From UBA7359 sp964523895 (GTDB taxonomy: Bacteria > Pseudomonadota > Gammaproteobacteria > Eutrophobiales > Eutrophobiaceae): 64,000 nt of DNA. The stretch covers positions 91,303 to 155,302 of the forward strand of contig CAZGBJ010000002.1 in assembly GCA_964523895.1 (NCBI GenBank), read 5' to 3'. Shown here piece after piece: positions 1 through 8,702 of the stretch; within the stretch, counting starts at the first letter, position 1, and every line of letters begins with the position of its first letter. Below the pieces are notes generated by a model. The model searched no databases. It saw nothing but the letters and a program-made list of their open reading frames with translations, and was not told where the DNA came from. The translations under genes and the position numbers were made by a program.

Positions 1-1107
1 GAAAAAGGTATTTTACTTCATCGTGGTTATCCTATTGATCAATTAGCTGAAAACAGTTCCTATCTGGAAGTCTGTTATCTGTTGCTTTATGGGGAATTAC
101 CTACAGAGACACAATTTAATGCATTTCGTACTAATCTTAATTCTCGTAATCTGGTACATGAACATCTTGAACGTTTTTACACGGGTTATCTGTATGACGC
201 GCACCCTATGTCGATGCTGATTGGTGTTACTGGAGCACTCTCTTCATATTATCACGAGGCAATGGATATCAATGATCCTGCTGATCGTGAACTAACTGCA
301 ATTCGTATTATTGCCAAGATGCCAATTCTTGCAGCGCATTGTTATAAGCATTCAGTGGGACATCCTTTTGTCTATTCTCGAGATGATTTGGGTTATGTTG
401 AGAATTTTCTAAATATGATGTTTTCAGTACCGATGCGTGAATATGTGCCAAATCCAACAGCGGTTAAGGCTTTGAATTTAATGCTTATTTTGCATGCTGA
501 TCATGAGCAAAATGCATCAACATCAACAGTAAGACTTTCGGGTAGTGCCGAGGCTAATCCCTTTGCCTGTATTGCTGCAGGTATTGTGACTTTATGGGGC
601 CGAGCCCACGGTGGCGCTAATGAAGCTGTTTTGAAAATGTTGGCCGAAATTGAAACGGTTGAGAATATTCCAAAATTTATTGAACGTGCTAAGGATAAGA
701 ACGATCCATTTAGATTGATGGGTTTTGGCCACCGTGTTTATAAGAATTACGATCCTCGTGCGACCATTATCCGTCAGGTTTGTCATGATCTGCTGGAAGA
801 AATTGATACTGTTGATCAACCTTTGTTTGATACGGCAATGGCGCTTGAAGAGATCGCATTAAAAGATGAATACTTTATTGAGCGTAAACTGTATCCCAAT
901 GTTGACTTTTACTCGGGTATTATTCTCAAGGCATTGAGTATTCCGACATCAATGTATACGGTTATGTTTGCTCTGGCTCGATCCGCTGGCTGGATAGCAC
1001 AGTGGTTAGAGATGATGGAAGATCCGGATTTCAAGATCGGTCGACCAAGACAATTGTATACGGGTTATGAATCAAGAGATTATGTCCCTATTGATAAACG
1101 TGGTTAA
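1..1107 (+). CDS. gltA: Citrate synthase, 5' end cut off by the window edge
   Basis: Condenses acetyl-CoA and oxaloacetate to citrate in the TCA cycle. The frame is open from base 1 (EKGILLHRGYPIDQLAENSS), so the ATG at 82 is internal and 368 residues are visible. About 60 N-terminal residues are missing if the gene has the usual 420-430 residue length of the hexameric bacterial type. The family's catalytic positions are present: a His in WGRAHGGANEA, a His in GFGHRVYKNYDPRA and an Asp in LYPNVDFYSG. Malate dehydrogenase follows 55 bases downstream on the same strand, so the two TCA enzymes are probably co-transcribed. Confidence 0.97.
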   Translation, partial: EKGILLHRGYPIDQLAENSSYLEVCYLLLYGELPTETQFNAFRTNLNSRNLVHEHLERFYTGYLYDAHPMSMLIGVTGALSSYYHEAMDINDPADRELTAIRIIAKMPILAAHCYKHSVGHPFVYSRDDLGYVENFLNMMFSVPMREYVPNPTAVKALNLMLILHADHEQNASTSTVRLSGSAEANPFACIAAGIVTLWGRAHGGANEAVLKMLAEIETVENIPKFIERAKDKNDPFRLMGFGHRVYKNYDPRATIIRQVCHDLLEEIDTVDQPLFDTAMALEEIALKDEYFIERKLYPNVDFYSGIILKALSIPTSMYTVMFALARSAGWIAQWLEMMEDPDFKIGRPRQLYTGYESRDYVPIDKRG

Positions 1108-1162
1108 AATTTTAGCCGTACTTTATAAAAATAAAATTGAGCTTTAAAAGGAGAGTGTTGTA

Positions 1163-2140
1163 ATGAAATCGCCTGTTCGTGTTGCTGTCACTGGAGCTGC
1201 TGGTCAAATTTGTTATTCGTTATTATTCCGTATTGCTTCCGGTCAGATGTTAGGCTCTGATCAACCGGTTATTTTGCAATTACTTGAAATCACACCGGCG
1301 ATGAAAGCATTGGAAGGTGTGGTGATGGAAATTGATGATTGCGCCTTTCCTCTGTCTGCTGGTTTTGTCTTGACGGATGATGTGAATACCGCGTTCAAAG
1401 ATGTGGACTATGGTTTATTAGTTGGCGCAAAACCTCGTGGACCCGGCATGGAACGTAGTGACTTATTGGAGGCCAATGGCGGTATTTTTAAAGTTCAGGG
1501 AAAAGCATTGAACGATAATGCGAATGAAAATGTAAAGGTGGTGGTAGTCGGTAATCCAGCTAATACTAATGCAAGTACTGCGATGCTGAGTGCGCCCGAT
1601 TTAAACCCTAGAAATTTTACGGCTTTGACTCGACTTGATCATAATCGTGCCTTGGCACAGTTAGCAGAACAAACGGGTTCTCAGGTAAGTGACATTAAAA
1701 AAATGACGATTTGGGGTAATCATTCTACAACGCAGTATCCTGATATCAGTAATACGACTGTTGGCGGTAAAGCGGCAAAAGATCTGGTTGATGCGAGCTG
1801 GTATGAAAATGATTATATTCCTCGTGTTGCGAAACGTGGTGCCGAAATCATTGCAGCACGTGGTGCTTCAAGTGCGGCTTCTGCTGCAAACGGCGCTGTT
1901 GATCATATACATGATTGGGAATTAGGTACGCCTGATGGTGACTGGACCAGCATGGCCGTACCCAGTGATGGCAGTTATGGTATTCCAGAAGGCTTGATGT
2001 ATTCATTTCCTGTGACTTGTAAGGACGGTGATTATTCTATTGTGCAGGGACTGGAAATTGATGAATTCAGTCAGGCAAAAATGGATGCGACTCAAAAAGA
2101 GTTGGAGGAAGAAAGAGACGCAGTAGCAAAAATGCTTTAA
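1163..2140 (+). CDS. mdh: Malate dehydrogenase
   Basis: NAD-dependent, cytoplasmic; interconverts malate and oxaloacetate and supplies the substrate of the citrate synthase upstream. The 325 residues match the type usual in many beta- and gammaproteobacteria rather than the shorter E. coli enzyme. Visible elements: nucleotide-binding loop GAAGQI near residue 11, the mobile-loop arginines in PRGPGMERSDLL, NPANTN, the Asp-His relay in TRLDHNRA, and the catalytic His187 in IWGNHSTTQYPD. A strong ribosome binding site (AAGGAGAG) lies just before the ATG. A rho-independent terminator follows the stop, closing a gltA-mdh unit. Confidence 0.97.
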   Translation: MKSPVRVAVTGAAGQICYSLLFRIASGQMLGSDQPVILQLLEITPAMKALEGVVMEIDDCAFPLSAGFVLTDDVNTAFKDVDYGLLVGAKPRGPGMERSDLLEANGGIFKVQGKALNDNANENVKVVVVGNPANTNASTAMLSAPDLNPRNFTALTRLDHNRALAQLAEQTGSQVSDIKKMTIWGNHSTTQYPDISNTTVGGKAAKDLVDASWYENDYIPRVAKRGAEIIAARGASSAASAANGAVDHIHDWELGTPDGDWTSMAVPSDGSYGIPEGLMYSFPVTCKDGDYSIVQGLEIDEFSQAKMDATQKELEEERDAVAKML

Positions 2141-2166
2141 GTTTAAGAAGTATTTAAAAATACAAA

Positions 2167-2198
2167 GCCTTTAACTAGAAATAGTTAAGGGCTTTTTT
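2167..2198 (+). terminator. Rho-independent terminator after mdh
   Basis: An 11-bp stem (GCCTTTAACTA with TAGTTAAGGGC, one G-T pair) around a GAAA tetraloop, followed by six T. It begins 26 bases after the mdh stop codon and is correctly oriented to end the gltA-mdh transcript. Confidence 0.9.
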
Positions 2199-2210
2199 GT
2201 TTAGGTAATA

Positions 2211-2450
2211 TGTCGTTCCCGCGTAGGCGGGAAACCAGTGGATAATGTTATCCCTATTGTTCTTAATATTTTGTATTCTACGTACTGTGCATTTCGCCTG
2301 ACGGCGAGTCCACTGCTCTTTCGCATCCATGCGATCGCAGCATAAGTACATCCATGTACAAAACTTTTTTGCGTGGCCAAAAAGAACTAACGAAGAAAAA
2401 GGCCCCCAAATGTCTTGCCCTGCTGGTACCTTCTAGGCAATGATGACTAT
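2211..2450. repeat. Decayed mosaic of dispersed intergenic repeats in a 445-base gene-free stretch
   Basis: The stretch 2141-2585 holds no credible gene. After the terminator it contains the palindrome TTCCCGCGTAGGCGGGAA (2216-2233), a form seen in many proteobacterial intergenic repeats. A small hairpin, TCGCC-TGAC-GGCGA (2294-2307), follows. The segment near 2368-2410 (GCGTGGCCAAAAAGAACTAA and beyond) resembles another common intergenic repeat whose consensus also pairs a CGCC..GGCG hairpin with a GGCCAAAAAG core. From about 2450 to 2585 I see nothing recognisable. The family resemblance is from memory, not a search. Confidence 0.5.
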
Positions 2451-2585
2451 CGCGTTTTCACACAGTCTGGGTCGCTAGTAGTGTAAGTCATTATCTCAAA
2501 CTAATAATAGGTCAGTTTTGTTTTTCTGCATTATTAAATGGTGATTGACACGGGTTTATTATGATGGGGTGGTTCAGCATAATTA

Positions 2586-2888
2586 TTATGCAATCAGTCT
2601 ATTAGCGATATATTTTGGATCTTGTGCTGCGTGTATAACTGCTAATACAAAAATCGTATCATTCTCGATGGTATAAAAAACGATGTAGGGAAATGTGTGA
2701 GTAATTGATCTTCGGATTCCTTCATCGATTTCCTGATATTGGTGTGGATTGGATTTAATTCGATTTAAAGAATTCTCTATCTCATTCAGGAACCGCTCTC
2801 CTAGACCGTTGAGACGTTCTTCATAATCAACAAATCCATCCAGGATGTCAGACTCCGCTGACGATTTTACATGAAGCTTCCAGCTCAT
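2586..2888 (-). CDS. RelE/ParE-superfamily toxin
   Basis: Hundred-residue basic-acidic protein of the ParE/RelE fold. It has an N-terminal helical pair (SAESDILDGFVDYEERLNGLGERF), the R-S-x-x-H-x-F-P-Y-x-x-x-Y core strand pattern (RRSITHTFPYIVFY), and the closing VLAVIHAAQDP strand typical of the family. ParE members poison DNA gyrase and RelE members cut mRNA on the ribosome; sequence alone does not decide, though the HxFPY-type core is closer to ParE-like proteins. Its ATG overlaps the stop of the upstream antitoxin by four bases (ATGA), the usual translational coupling with antitoxin first. Confidence 0.88.
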   Translation of the reverse strand: MSWKLHVKSSAESDILDGFVDYEERLNGLGERFLNEIENSLNRIKSNPHQYQEIDEGIRRSITHTFPYIVFYTIENDTIFVLAVIHAAQDPKYIANRLIA

Positions 2889-3100
2889 TTATTCAGTATT
2901 CTACCTTTTACCTCTTCCCAGGGTGATCCATCTTCAGGGTTAACCTTATGTTCAGACAATCTTTTCTTTAATAGCTCCAAAGTTGCTTCACTTACTTCAA
3001 TATTTTCTGGATTTTTTGCAATACTGTCCCAAATTTCTGCAACGAGTTCTATTCGTTCAGAGATTGGTAGCTCCAGGGTTTCAGCAATAGCTGGTTTCAT
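2885..3100 (-). CDS. Antitoxin of the addiction-module (TIGR02574-like) family
   Basis: Small acidic protein of 71 residues whose sequence follows the addiction-module antidote pattern: an N-terminal helix ending in LPISERIELVAEIWDSIA, then a stretch ending in ELLKKRLSEHKVNPEDGSPWEEVKGRI that would wrap the toxin. It precedes and overlaps the toxin gene, so the pair forms a two-gene operon read leftward, away from the rppH region. It has no obvious DNA-binding domain, as is usual for this short antitoxin class. The pair sits next to the repeat-bearing gap after mdh, a typical insertion spot for mobile TA modules. Confidence 0.85.
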   Translation of the reverse strand: MKPAIAETLELPISERIELVAEIWDSIAKNPENIEVSEATLELLKKRLSEHKVNPEDGSPWEEVKGRILNK

Positions 3101-3162
3101 GTTTATAATTTAACATATTTACTTGGTAGATGTGATGAGTATAGCCTCTATATTAAGGCTGT

Positions 3163-3816
3163 CTATCTAAGACTAATCAACGGCCAGTTTTGTTTTTTTG
3201 CTTCTGCTACTAGAGTTTCATCTGCATCAATTGCAATCGCGTGGTCGACTTCTTTTAGTAATGGAATGTCATTATGTGAATCACTGTAGAACCAGGTCTC
3301 ATCAAATGTTTGTCCGTAATTTTTTAACCAGTCATTAAACCTCGTTACTTTTCCTTCGGCGTAGGAAGGCGTGCCGACGACTTTACCGGTGTATTGACCA
3401 TCAATTAATTCCGGTTCACAGGCAATTAAATTATCTATTTTAAACTCATTGGCAATGGGTTCGGTGATAAATCGATTGGTTGCCGTAACAATTAATAATT
3501 CGTGACCTTTCTGACGATGTTCATCAATTAGTTCAATTGCTTTAGGTAGCATGATCGGTTTGATCTTTTCTTCAATATAATTTTTTCGCCATTCTTCTAA
3601 TTGAAGTCGATCATTATCAGCCAGTACTTTTAACTGAAATTCCAGAAATGCATGAATATCCATAGTGCCGGCGACGTATTCTTCATAGAATCTCTCGTGG
3701 CCGGCCTGATAGGCCGCTGAATTAACATAGCCTTGCTCTGTCAGGTATTCTCCCCATAAGCAATCACTGTCTCCGGCGATTAAGGTATTATCAAGATCAA
3801 ATATAGCAAGTTTCAT
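3163..3816 (-). CDS. HAD-superfamily subfamily IB phosphatase
   Basis: Probable cytoplasmic phosphomonoesterase of the SerB-like IB group, 217 residues. HAD motif I is at the very N-terminus (FDLDNTL), motif II is in ELLIVTATN, a conserved Lys precedes GKVVGTPSYAEGK, and motif III is YSDSHNDIPLL. The cap insert lies between motifs I and II. An upstream in-frame ATG at 3852 would add 12 hydrophobic residues before the conserved MKLAIFDLDNTL; the start at 3816 is chosen because motif I should sit within the first ten residues. It diverges from rppH, a common neighbour of this family in gammaproteobacteria. The physiological substrate is unknown. Confidence 0.9.
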   Translation of the reverse strand: MKLAIFDLDNTLIAGDSDCLWGEYLTEQGYVNSAAYQAGHERFYEEYVAGTMDIHAFLEFQLKVLADNDRLQLEEWRKNYIEEKIKPIMLPKAIELIDEHRQKGHELLIVTATNRFITEPIANEFKIDNLIACEPELIDGQYTGKVVGTPSYAEGKVTRFNDWLKNYGQTFDETWFYSDSHNDIPLLKEVDHAIAIDADETLVAEAKKQNWPLISLR

Positions 3817-3942
3817 GTTGTTGAATATTAAACAATTAAATAAAAACGCCAAGTTTAGAAGCTATTTCAAGCTAGGTAAATGAATTGCTTGTTTTGTTCT
3901 ATTATTGGAGAATAAAGCTATGAACATATTTGGAATATTAGC

Positions 3943-4434
3943 GTGATTGATGGAGAGGGATTCCGAGCTAACGTTGGAATTATACTGACGAATAATGATG
4001 GCCAGGTTTTTTGGTGTCGACGTTTGGGCGCTGATGCTTGGCAGTTTCCGCAAGGTGGTATAAAAAAAGATGAATCTTCTGAGTCAGCCATGTATCGCGA
4101 GCTTAAGGAAGAAACAGGTCTTGAATCCGAACATGTGGAGATTGTTGGTTCTACTGATGATTGGCTGCGTTATTGGCTGCCGAAACGTTTTATTCGGCAC
4201 AATACACATCCTTTATGCATAGGGCAGAAGCAAATTTGGTATTTATTGAAACTGATTGCTGATGAGAGTCATGTCAATCTGACTCATTCCGAAAAACCTG
4301 AGTTCGATTTATGGAAATGGGTCGATTTCTGGTATCCGATTGATGAGGTTGTGTCATTCAAGCGTAATGTTTATGAACAGGCGCTAAAACAATTCGAACC
4401 GTTTATATTGAACAGTTTTGAACATAGTCAATAA
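3943..4434 (+). CDS. rppH: RNA pyrophosphohydrolase (Nudix)
   Basis: Removes pyrophosphate from the 5' triphosphate end of mRNAs, which starts RNase E-dependent decay. The N-terminus MIDGEGFRANVGII aligns directly with E. coli RppH (MIDDDGYRPNVGIV), which supports the GTG start codon at 3943. The Nudix box is complete (GGIKKDESSESAMYRELKEETGL; metal-binding REx2EE core), and the RppH-typical PKRF and GQKQIWYLL segments follow. 163 residues, usual length. Monocistronic by appearance, divergent from the HAD gene. Confidence 0.95.
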   Translation: MIDGEGFRANVGIILTNNDGQVFWCRRLGADAWQFPQGGIKKDESSESAMYRELKEETGLESEHVEIVGSTDDWLRYWLPKRFIRHNTHPLCIGQKQIWYLLKLIADESHVNLTHSEKPEFDLWKWVDFWYPIDEVVSFKRNVYEQALKQFEPFILNSFEHSQ

Positions 4435-4451
4435 ATAGCTAGAGCTAGGAG

Positions 4452-4823
4452 TTATTGACTTTGTGAAGCTCGATAGCTCATCAGGTTTCTTATTAAATTA
4501 TTCGCACCTTTGTTACTGATACTACTAACAAAACTGCTCATTGCTTCAGGTGGATAACCTCCCGCTACTAAAAGTTGATAGAGTTCTTCAAGATGAACCA
4601 CACAATCTTTCATAGCATGATCAGCTACAACTCTAATATCTGGCTGGCTCTGAGCATGATTAAGAGCAGACTCTTGCAGGCAATCATTATAATCTGCTGA
4701 CGATTCCCTGACCTTTTGATATTCTTCATTAGTCATCTGACCAACATTTTTACTTTCAGCAAAGACATTCAGACTAATAACACAAAGCATTGAAGCCAGA
4801 GTGAGAATGATTTTAGCGTGCAT
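4452..4823 (-). CDS. Small secreted protein of unknown function
   Basis: Not recognised. 123 residues with a clear Sec signal peptide (MHAKIILTLASMLCVISLNVFA, cleavage likely before ESK). The mature part is helical and contains two cysteines (DCLQESA and MKDCVVHL), about 25 residues apart, that could form a periplasmic disulfide. It then has a Gly/Pro turn (VAGGYPPEAMSSFV) and a basic C-terminus. It converges with rppH and diverges from nspC. The good signal peptide and start position support a real gene; no function can be assigned. Confidence 0.7.
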   Translation of the reverse strand: MHAKIILTLASMLCVISLNVFAESKNVGQMTNEEYQKVRESSADYNDCLQESALNHAQSQPDIRVVADHAMKDCVVHLEELYQLLVAGGYPPEAMSSFVSSISNKGANNLIRNLMSYRASQSQ

Positions 4824-4855
4824 CTTATTTCCTCATATCATTTATATTCATTAAT

Positions 4856-6016
4856 ATGAACAACAATAACACGAAAGATTCAGTTTTTCATAAAACTGAT
4901 TTAATTACTCCTTCCTATATCTATGAGCAGGAAAAGATTTTTCATGTGCTTGAATTGCTTGCTGAGATAAAAGAAAAGACGGGATGCTTTATTCTTTATT
5001 CGATTAAATCGGCAAACGTGACAGGTTTATTGGAAATAATTAAACCTTGCGTTGATGGGTTTTCTTGCAGTTCATTATTTGAAGTAAAGCTGGCAAAAGA
5101 AATACTTGATGATAATCAAACGATTCATATTACAACGCCTGGTTATCGAAATGATGAAATGGATATGATTCTCGAAAACACTGATTACGTAACGTTGAAT
5201 TCTAATACACAAATAAATATCTATTCTGAAAAAGTTAATAGCATCGCAAGTTGTGGTATTCGCATTAATCCGGAAATATCGTTTGTTCAAGATGAGCGAT
5301 ATGACCCTTGTCACATTCATTCAAAGTTAGGTATTTCATTGGACGACATTACTGATAAAAGAATAAATATTGACTGGCAGTCTGTTGAAGGACTGCACCT
5401 TCATAATAATTGCGAATCTACTAACTTTGATGAATTAAAACAAAGTGTTCAAAAAGTGATGACAGGAATATCCACTGATGAAATGAATTTAAAATGGATT
5501 AACCTTGGCGGTGGTTATCTATTAAATTCTAAATCAGAATTGACTCCATTAACTGACACGATTAAATGGTTACAAGATCATTACGCCGTTGATGTTTACT
5601 TTGAACCAGGTAAAGCAATAACAGGCCATGCAGGTTATTTAGTTTCAAATGTAATTGATCTTTTTACCAGTGATGGGAAACAGGTTGTTGTGTTGGATAC
5701 AGCGATAAATCATTTACCGGAAGTCTTTGAATACCAGTATCAACCAAAAGTTATGAATAGCTGTGACAAGGGTGATTATGAATACCGTTTGGCCGGTTGC
5801 AGTTGCTTAAGTGGTGATTTATTTGGTGATTATTTCTTTGATGAACCGCTATCAATAGGAAGTCGAGTCGTTTTTGAAAATATTGGTGCCTATATGCAAG
5901 TAAAGGCAAATACGTTTAATGGAATTAACTTGCCGGCGACATACTTGTTGAATAATAAAAATGAGTTTGAATTAATAAAGCAACATGACTATGATTTTTT
6001 TCGACGTCGACTATAA
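4856..6016 (+). CDS. nspC: Carboxynorspermidine/carboxyspermidine decarboxylase
   Basis: PLP-dependent fold-III decarboxylase that makes norspermidine or spermidine from the carboxylated precursor in the alternative polyamine pathway. 386 residues. Seen: the PLP-binding lysine in LYSIKSAN near residue 47, the phosphate-binding GGGY segment, EPGKAI, and the C-terminal AGCSCLSGDLFGDY motif carrying the cysteine/aspartate typical of NspC rather than of LysA. The partner carboxynorspermidine dehydrogenase is not next door and would have to be elsewhere. I see no clear Shine-Dalgarno before the ATG. The 150-base stretch after the gene holds small hairpins (for example 6109-6123) but no clear terminator. 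Confidence 0.92.
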   Translation: MNNNNTKDSVFHKTDLITPSYIYEQEKIFHVLELLAEIKEKTGCFILYSIKSANVTGLLEIIKPCVDGFSCSSLFEVKLAKEILDDNQTIHITTPGYRNDEMDMILENTDYVTLNSNTQINIYSEKVNSIASCGIRINPEISFVQDERYDPCHIHSKLGISLDDITDKRINIDWQSVEGLHLHNNCESTNFDELKQSVQKVMTGISTDEMNLKWINLGGGYLLNSKSELTPLTDTIKWLQDHYAVDVYFEPGKAITGHAGYLVSNVIDLFTSDGKQVVVLDTAINHLPEVFEYQYQPKVMNSCDKGDYEYRLAGCSCLSGDLFGDYFFDEPLSIGSRVVFENIGAYMQVKANTFNGINLPATYLLNNKNEFELIKQHDYDFFRRRL

Positions 6017-6170
6017 AATCATTCAAAATAAAACGGTATTTTTTAGTAGCAGAGTTTCCTGTATTCCTGACAGATAAAAATATACGTAAAGTATCACGGC
6101 TATATATACGCTACTATGTAGCGAAAACTCTATTCATGATTTTGCATTAATATTTAAGGATTTCAAGGTT

Positions 6171-6713
6171 ATGTTATCCACTAGTAAAGTACTTTTTTTA
6201 GCATTTTTTGATATTTGTCGTTTGATCAAACGACCACAGGACATTGCCGAGTCAAAAAACTTATTAACACTTTGCGTGATTGTTTATGGTTTTTTATCGA
6301 TCCTGTTGGCGAGTTTGTCTTACCCTACTGATAAAGCCATGCTTGCCGGTGTTGTGGAAGTATCACTAATCATGCTTTTTTCTTTGGCGTTATTGCAAAT
6401 TTGTGGAAAATCTTCGCGTTGGACACAGACGGTTACAGCATTGGTTGGCACCAATATCATTATTAGTGTTATTGCATTTCCTATTTACATTTTAATCGGT
6501 GTAGGTGAGCTCAGTGAGCATGAATCCAGTACAGGTCAGAGTATAGGCTTGTTGTTACTTGCATCGCTGGCGTGTTGGAATATTGTTATCATGGCACATA
6601 TTTTACGACATGCTCTTGAAACTAACTTTGTGTTGGCAATATTTCTGGCCATTACTTATATCTGGATTATTTTTAGCTTTACGTCGGTAATCATGCCTAT
6701 GGAGACGAATTAA
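6171..6713 (+). CDS. Inner-membrane protein, Yip1-like
   Basis: 180 residues with about five hydrophobic segments (near residues 30-50, 60-80, 88-112, 124-145 and 153-172), so a polytopic inner-membrane protein. The layout, with an N-terminal RPQDIAESKN stretch before the first membrane segment, resembles the Yip1-domain family of bacteria, but no catalytic motif is visible. Its stop overlaps the mpl start (TAATG), so the two are translated together. Function unknown; a link to the cell envelope is suggested only by the coupling with the murein-recycling ligase. Confidence 0.75.
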   Translation: MLSTSKVLFLAFFDICRLIKRPQDIAESKNLLTLCVIVYGFLSILLASLSYPTDKAMLAGVVEVSLIMLFSLALLQICGKSSRWTQTVTALVGTNIIISVIAFPIYILIGVGELSEHESSTGQSIGLLLLASLACWNIVIMAHILRHALETNFVLAIFLAITYIWIIFSFTSVIMPMETN

Positions 6714-8065
6714 TGCATATTCATATTCTAGGGATTTGCGGAACATTCATGGGCGGTATTGCCCATATTGCGCGAACCTTGGGTCATGAAGTGACGGGCT
6801 CGGATCAAAATGTTTACCCACCGATGAGCGAGCAACTTGAACAACAGGGCATCGCGTTGATGCAGGGTTACAAACCAGAACATCTTGATCCGGTGCCCGA
6901 TTTAGTTCTTGTTGGAAATACAATTTCACGTGGAAATGCCGCTCTAGAATATGTACTGAACAGACAGATTCCATATACATCCGGGCCAGAGTGGCTATAT
7001 AAGGCTGCTTTACATAATAAGCATGTTTTGGCGGTATCTGGTACGCATGGCAAAACTACGGCGACATCAATCTTAAGCTGGATACTTGAATATGCTGGGT
7101 TAAATCCCGGGTTTTTAATTGGTGGTGTAGCAGAAAACTTTGGAATATCAGCACGTTATACAGATTCAGAATACTTTGTTATTGAGGCTGACGAGTACGA
7201 TACGGCTTTTTGTGATAAACGATCAAAATTTGTTCATTATCACCCAAAAACGTTGATTATTAATAATCTTGAGTTCGATCATGCTGATATCTTTCACGAT
7301 ATTGCTGCTATAAGACGCGAATTTCATCATTTATTACGTATTTTGCCGGAACAGGCTAGGGTCATATATCCAGAAAACGAGCCAGAGATAGAAAATGTAC
7401 TCGAAATGGGCTGTTGGACGCCGACGGTCAGTTTTGGCGAAGTAAGCGCTAACTGGTCAATTGTGTCTGCGGATGTCGATTATCGACACTTTAAAGTAGA
7501 GCATGATGGAGAACGGCTAGGTGAAGTAAATTGGTCTTTGATTGGAGAACATAATGCTAATAATGCTTTGGCAGCAATTATAGCGGCAGAGCACGTAGGT
7601 GTTTCGGTAGATAAGGCCTGCAAAAGCCTGTCTGAGTTTAAATCGGTGAAACGCCGTCTTGAGTGTATTTTCGACTCGAATAATACCCGTATCTATGATG
7701 ATTTTGCCCATCATCCGACAGCGATAGCTAAAACACTTGAGGCTTTACGACAGCACGCAGGAGATGCACGCATTATTGCTGTGATGGAACCTCGTTCAAA
7801 TACAATGCGTATGGGGTTTCATGCTGAGACGTTGGCGGCTTCTTTTGATAAGGCAGATCAAATTTTTCTTTTTCAGGCAGACAACGTGGATTGGGACATA
7901 GCAAAACATATGCATGAATTAGGTGATCGCTGTATGGTCTTTACCGATATAGAAACAATGGTTAATTTGATAGCTGAGCAACATCAGCAGGGAGATCAGA
8001 TTGTAATTATGAGTAATGGTGCATTTGCTGGAATCCACAAAAAACTGATCGACAAATTAAGCTGA
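6713..8065 (+). CDS. mpl: UDP-N-acetylmuramate:L-alanyl-gamma-D-glutamyl-meso-diaminopimelate ligase
   Basis: Murein-recycling enzyme that attaches recovered tripeptide directly to UDP-MurNAc. 450 residues, normal length. It starts with the Mpl/MurC hallmark MHIHILGICGTFMGGIAHIA, has the ATP loop SGTHGKTT at residues 109-116, and the Mur-ligase metal segment ADEYDTAFCDKRSKFVHYHP, where the Mpl-specific DTAFxDKRSKF sequence separates it from MurC. NNLEFDHADIF and DDFAHHPTA complete the family pattern. Directly coupled to the membrane gene before it and four bases before the Lon-N gene after it, forming a three-gene unit. Confidence 0.96.
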   Translation: MHIHILGICGTFMGGIAHIARTLGHEVTGSDQNVYPPMSEQLEQQGIALMQGYKPEHLDPVPDLVLVGNTISRGNAALEYVLNRQIPYTSGPEWLYKAALHNKHVLAVSGTHGKTTATSILSWILEYAGLNPGFLIGGVAENFGISARYTDSEYFVIEADEYDTAFCDKRSKFVHYHPKTLIINNLEFDHADIFHDIAAIRREFHHLLRILPEQARVIYPENEPEIENVLEMGCWTPTVSFGEVSANWSIVSADVDYRHFKVEHDGERLGEVNWSLIGEHNANNALAAIIAAEHVGVSVDKACKSLSEFKSVKRRLECIFDSNNTRIYDDFAHHPTAIAKTLEALRQHAGDARIIAVMEPRSNTMRMGFHAETLAASFDKADQIFLFQADNVDWDIAKHMHELGDRCMVFTDIETMVNLIAEQHQQGDQIVIMSNGAFAGIHKKLIDKLS

Positions 8066-8068
8066 TTT

Positions 8069-8659
8069 ATGAAGATCCCTTTATTTCTTCTAAATACAGT
8101 CATTTTCCCTGAAGGAGAGCTTCAACTGAGGCTGTTTGAACCTCGATATATTGATATGGTTAGTGAGTGCCTACGTAAGGAGTGTGGTTTTGGTATTTGT
8201 TTAATACGTGAGGGAGAAGAAGCAGGTCAACCGGCTGATTTTTTTTCTATGGGAACCTATGTAAAAATCATCGACTGGCAGCAAATGGATGATGGTTTAC
8301 TGGGCATTTCGGTAGAAGGTGAACAGCGTTTCAGAGTAGAGAGTTTTAAGATTCAGCAAGATAATTTATGTGTTGGCGAGATCATCTGGTTGAATGATGA
8401 TGAGGATCTCTTACCTGTCTCTTATCAGGGATTTTCAGATTTATTAAAAGAAATAGGACATCGTTATAAATTACCTTTTGTAAAAGAACCAGAACGATTT
8501 AATGAAGCAAATTGGGTTAGTGAACGTTTGGCAGAATTGTTACCGTTTGAGATGACTGCCAAGCAGGAATTATTGGAAATGGATAGTGCTTTGTGCCGTT
8601 TTGACTATATGCAGAGTATGTTGGAGAAAATTGATTCAGGTGATCTTGCTAATTCCTAG
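8069..8659 (+). CDS. Lon N-terminal-domain protein (LON peptidase substrate-binding domain)
   Basis: 196 residues made only of the PUA-like Lon N domain: it opens IPLFLLNTVIFPEGELQLRLFEPRYIDMV, continues with FGICLIREG and the GRFRV-type strand (EGEQRFRVESF), then a helical C-terminal half. It lacks the AAA and Ser-Lys protease parts of Lon, so it cannot itself be a protease; standalone members are thought to bind substrates or partners. It ends the Yip1-like/mpl unit, three bases after the mpl stop. Confidence 0.9.
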   Translation: MKIPLFLLNTVIFPEGELQLRLFEPRYIDMVSECLRKECGFGICLIREGEEAGQPADFFSMGTYVKIIDWQQMDDGLLGISVEGEQRFRVESFKIQQDNLCVGEIIWLNDDEDLLPVSYQGFSDLLKEIGHRYKLPFVKEPERFNEANWVSERLAELLPFEMTAKQELLEMDSALCRFDYMQSMLEKIDSGDLANS

Positions 8660-8702
8660 AGGTCTTAGCAAAAGCTCTTTTGAATATTTATTGAATAAAC
8701 TA

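Noticed and set aside
3862..4053. 63-codon minus-strand frame opposite rppH
   Set aside because: Opposite the 5' end of a well-supported gene with no features of its own.
6109..6123. CGCTAC-TAT-GTAGCG hairpin after nspC
   Set aside because: No T-run on either strand, so a terminator is not supported; the surrounding stem is imperfect.
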